Shown here in pieces: positions 63,161-64,000 of a DNA stretch of 64,000 nucleotides. A model generated the notes under the pieces. That model worked only from the letters and a program-made list of their open reading frames with translations, searched no databases and was not told where the DNA came from. Source of the DNA: Diaporthe sp. PMI_573. Lineage: Eukaryota; Ascomycota; Sordariomycetes; Diaporthales; Diaporthaceae. How positions within the stretch are numbered: the stretch's first letter is position 1; every line of letters begins with the position of its first letter. The position numbers and the translations under genes were made by a program. The stretch is from assembly GCA_021399435.1 (NCBI GenBank), contig JAJTUP010000075.1:215669-279668 (forward strand), written 5' to 3'.

Positions 63161-64000
63161 TTACTTTTTGCGCAATGGCCCCTCGTCGGCGCCATCATCG
63201 CACTGATGGCCGGCCCCCTTTCTTGGTATAATTGGTGCTGCATTTTCCTTCGGGACATGAGAATGCAGACCCCTTCGGCGCATCTGCATCGGTGAACTCT
63301 CCAGCCCGCCCACATTGTTAGCAACGTAGTTGCCGCCAACATTACCTTCTCCGTCCACGTCACCTAACACAAAAATAGCTTGAACCCCCCTTTGCCGCTC
63401 ACTGGTGAATTCTGCGTTCCGTCTTGCGTTGTCCGACTTGTCGCCGGAATCATTTTGGCTGCAAGCGTCTTCTGTTCCTGAATCGAAAAGTGTGTCGCTA
63501 TAGCTTGGATCTAACGCAGAGAGTGTGTCAAGCTCGTCGAAATCGGTCAGGTCCGGGTCGTCATTGGCTTCTGTATCCATACCTGTCACTGTAGCACCTA
63601 GATACTCGCCGGTCTCAGGCAGCCCTGGCGTATGAGAGGCAACAGGCGACAACTCAGACCTTGCCAGAAAAGGATACCCTGGGCCGATATTAAGCCTGCG
63701 GGCAACTGTAACTATGCACAGAAACGAGGCATTCAACATTTCCCGGCTCGTTGGCAGTGTACCTTGGAGGTCGTAACGGCGTTTCTGCCCCAGCAACTCG
63801 TCCCACATCGCCAACCATAACAGAAGCGCATTCTTCACTCCGAGAAAGTAGTCCATCCCGAGGTCAAGCTTTCTCCGCAGCTTCATTTTGACCTCACGGT
63901 CATCGTCTAACATGTTGTTTTGTATATACTCCCTCTCCGACTGATGAAGTCGCCTGCTTTCGACTTGGCCCCGGATTTCTGCCAAATGCAAGCGTTTCAG
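63161..64000 (-). CDS. hypothetical protein, C-terminal part, open at the right edge
   Basis: An unbroken frame enters from beyond 64000 and ends at 63161, at least 279 residues. The visible part starts with a charged helical stretch (ESRRLHQSEREYIQNNMLDD), has an amphipathic segment around VKNALLLWLAMWDELLGQKR and FLCIVTVARRLNIG, then an acidic disordered region (TDFDELDTLSALDPSYSDTL) and a basic tail with a Gly/Asn-rich piece. No domain is recognised. Confidence 0.5.
   Translation of the reverse strand: MKRLHLAEIRGQVESRRLHQSEREYIQNNMLDDDREVKMKLRRKLDLGMDYFLGVKNALLLWLAMWDELLGQKRRYDLQGTLPTSREMLNASFLCIVTVARRLNIGPGYPFLARSELSPVASHTPGLPETGEYLGATVTGMDTEANDDPDLTDFDELDTLSALDPSYSDTLFDSGTEDACSQNDSGDKSDNARRNAEFTSERQRGVQAIFVLGDVDGEGNVGGNYVANNVGGLESSPMQMRRRGLHSHVPKENAAPIIPRKGAGHQCDDGADEGPLRKK

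Overview
The window looks like accessory chromatin of a filamentous ascomycete (Pezizomycotina). The evidence is the short GT-AG introns (about 46 to 100 bp, several with CTRAY-like branch sites), the gene families present (HET-domain protein, NB-ARC/TPR STAND receptor, HeLo-like protein, Zn2Cys6 regulator, DUF3435 protein, cytochrome P450), and the hAT, MULE, LINE and LTR remnants, some with C-to-T stop codons of the kind left by repeat-induced point mutation (RIP). No rRNA, tRNA, CRISPR array or prokaryotic operon was seen. The species cannot be named from the sequence alone.

Layout. 0-15.9 kb: bZIP fragment at the left edge, seven-helix membrane protein (656-1675), dispersed repeat (3310-3903), broken HET-domain gene (5164-7080), four-module SANT-like protein (8918-9868), broken acidic coiled-coil gene, then a chimeric locus where a DUF3435 gene runs into a thioester-reductase fragment, and an LRR-type gene (15005-15853). 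16.0-27.9 kb: a decayed hAT transposon followed by about 8 kb with no recognisable gene, holding LINE-like tails, LTR-like sequences and a nested solo LTR. 27.9-36 kb: six-exon Zn2Cys6 regulator whose start codon directly abuts a repeat, a CPC1/Gcn4-like bZIP remnant, a TPR pseudogene, a small P-loop protein and a candidate secreted peptide. 37.6-47.8 kb: MULE remnant, LTR copy, broken scytalone-dehydratase-like gene, broken regulator-like gene and a 5'-truncated LINE. 49.0-55.4 kb: a C2H2-like gene and the divergent HeLo-like/NLR pair. 56.8-64 kb: cytochrome P450, JmjC-like gene and a hypothetical gene running off the right edge.

The most interesting unit is at 51.6-55.4 kb. A HeLo-like protein (minus strand) and an NB-ARC/TPR receptor (plus strand) diverge from a 286-bp intergenic region. 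The receptor starts, and the HeLo-like protein ends, with the same short Gly/Asn-rich motif (FG..NSG.Q.G.N.G.I). This is the architecture of fungal amyloid-signalling NLR/effector pairs: the receptor would oligomerise on ligand, its motif would template the effector motif, and the HeLo-like domain would kill the cell. In this sequence the effector motif is cut in half by a missing base. The pair lies between inverted copies of one repeat family. With the HET pseudogene and the C2H2-like gene it suggests a self/non-self recognition region under fast turnover.

One caution applies throughout: at least eight coding regions are interrupted by the loss of exactly one base, often beside a run of identical bases. 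That may be real decay, or uncorrected long-read consensus error.
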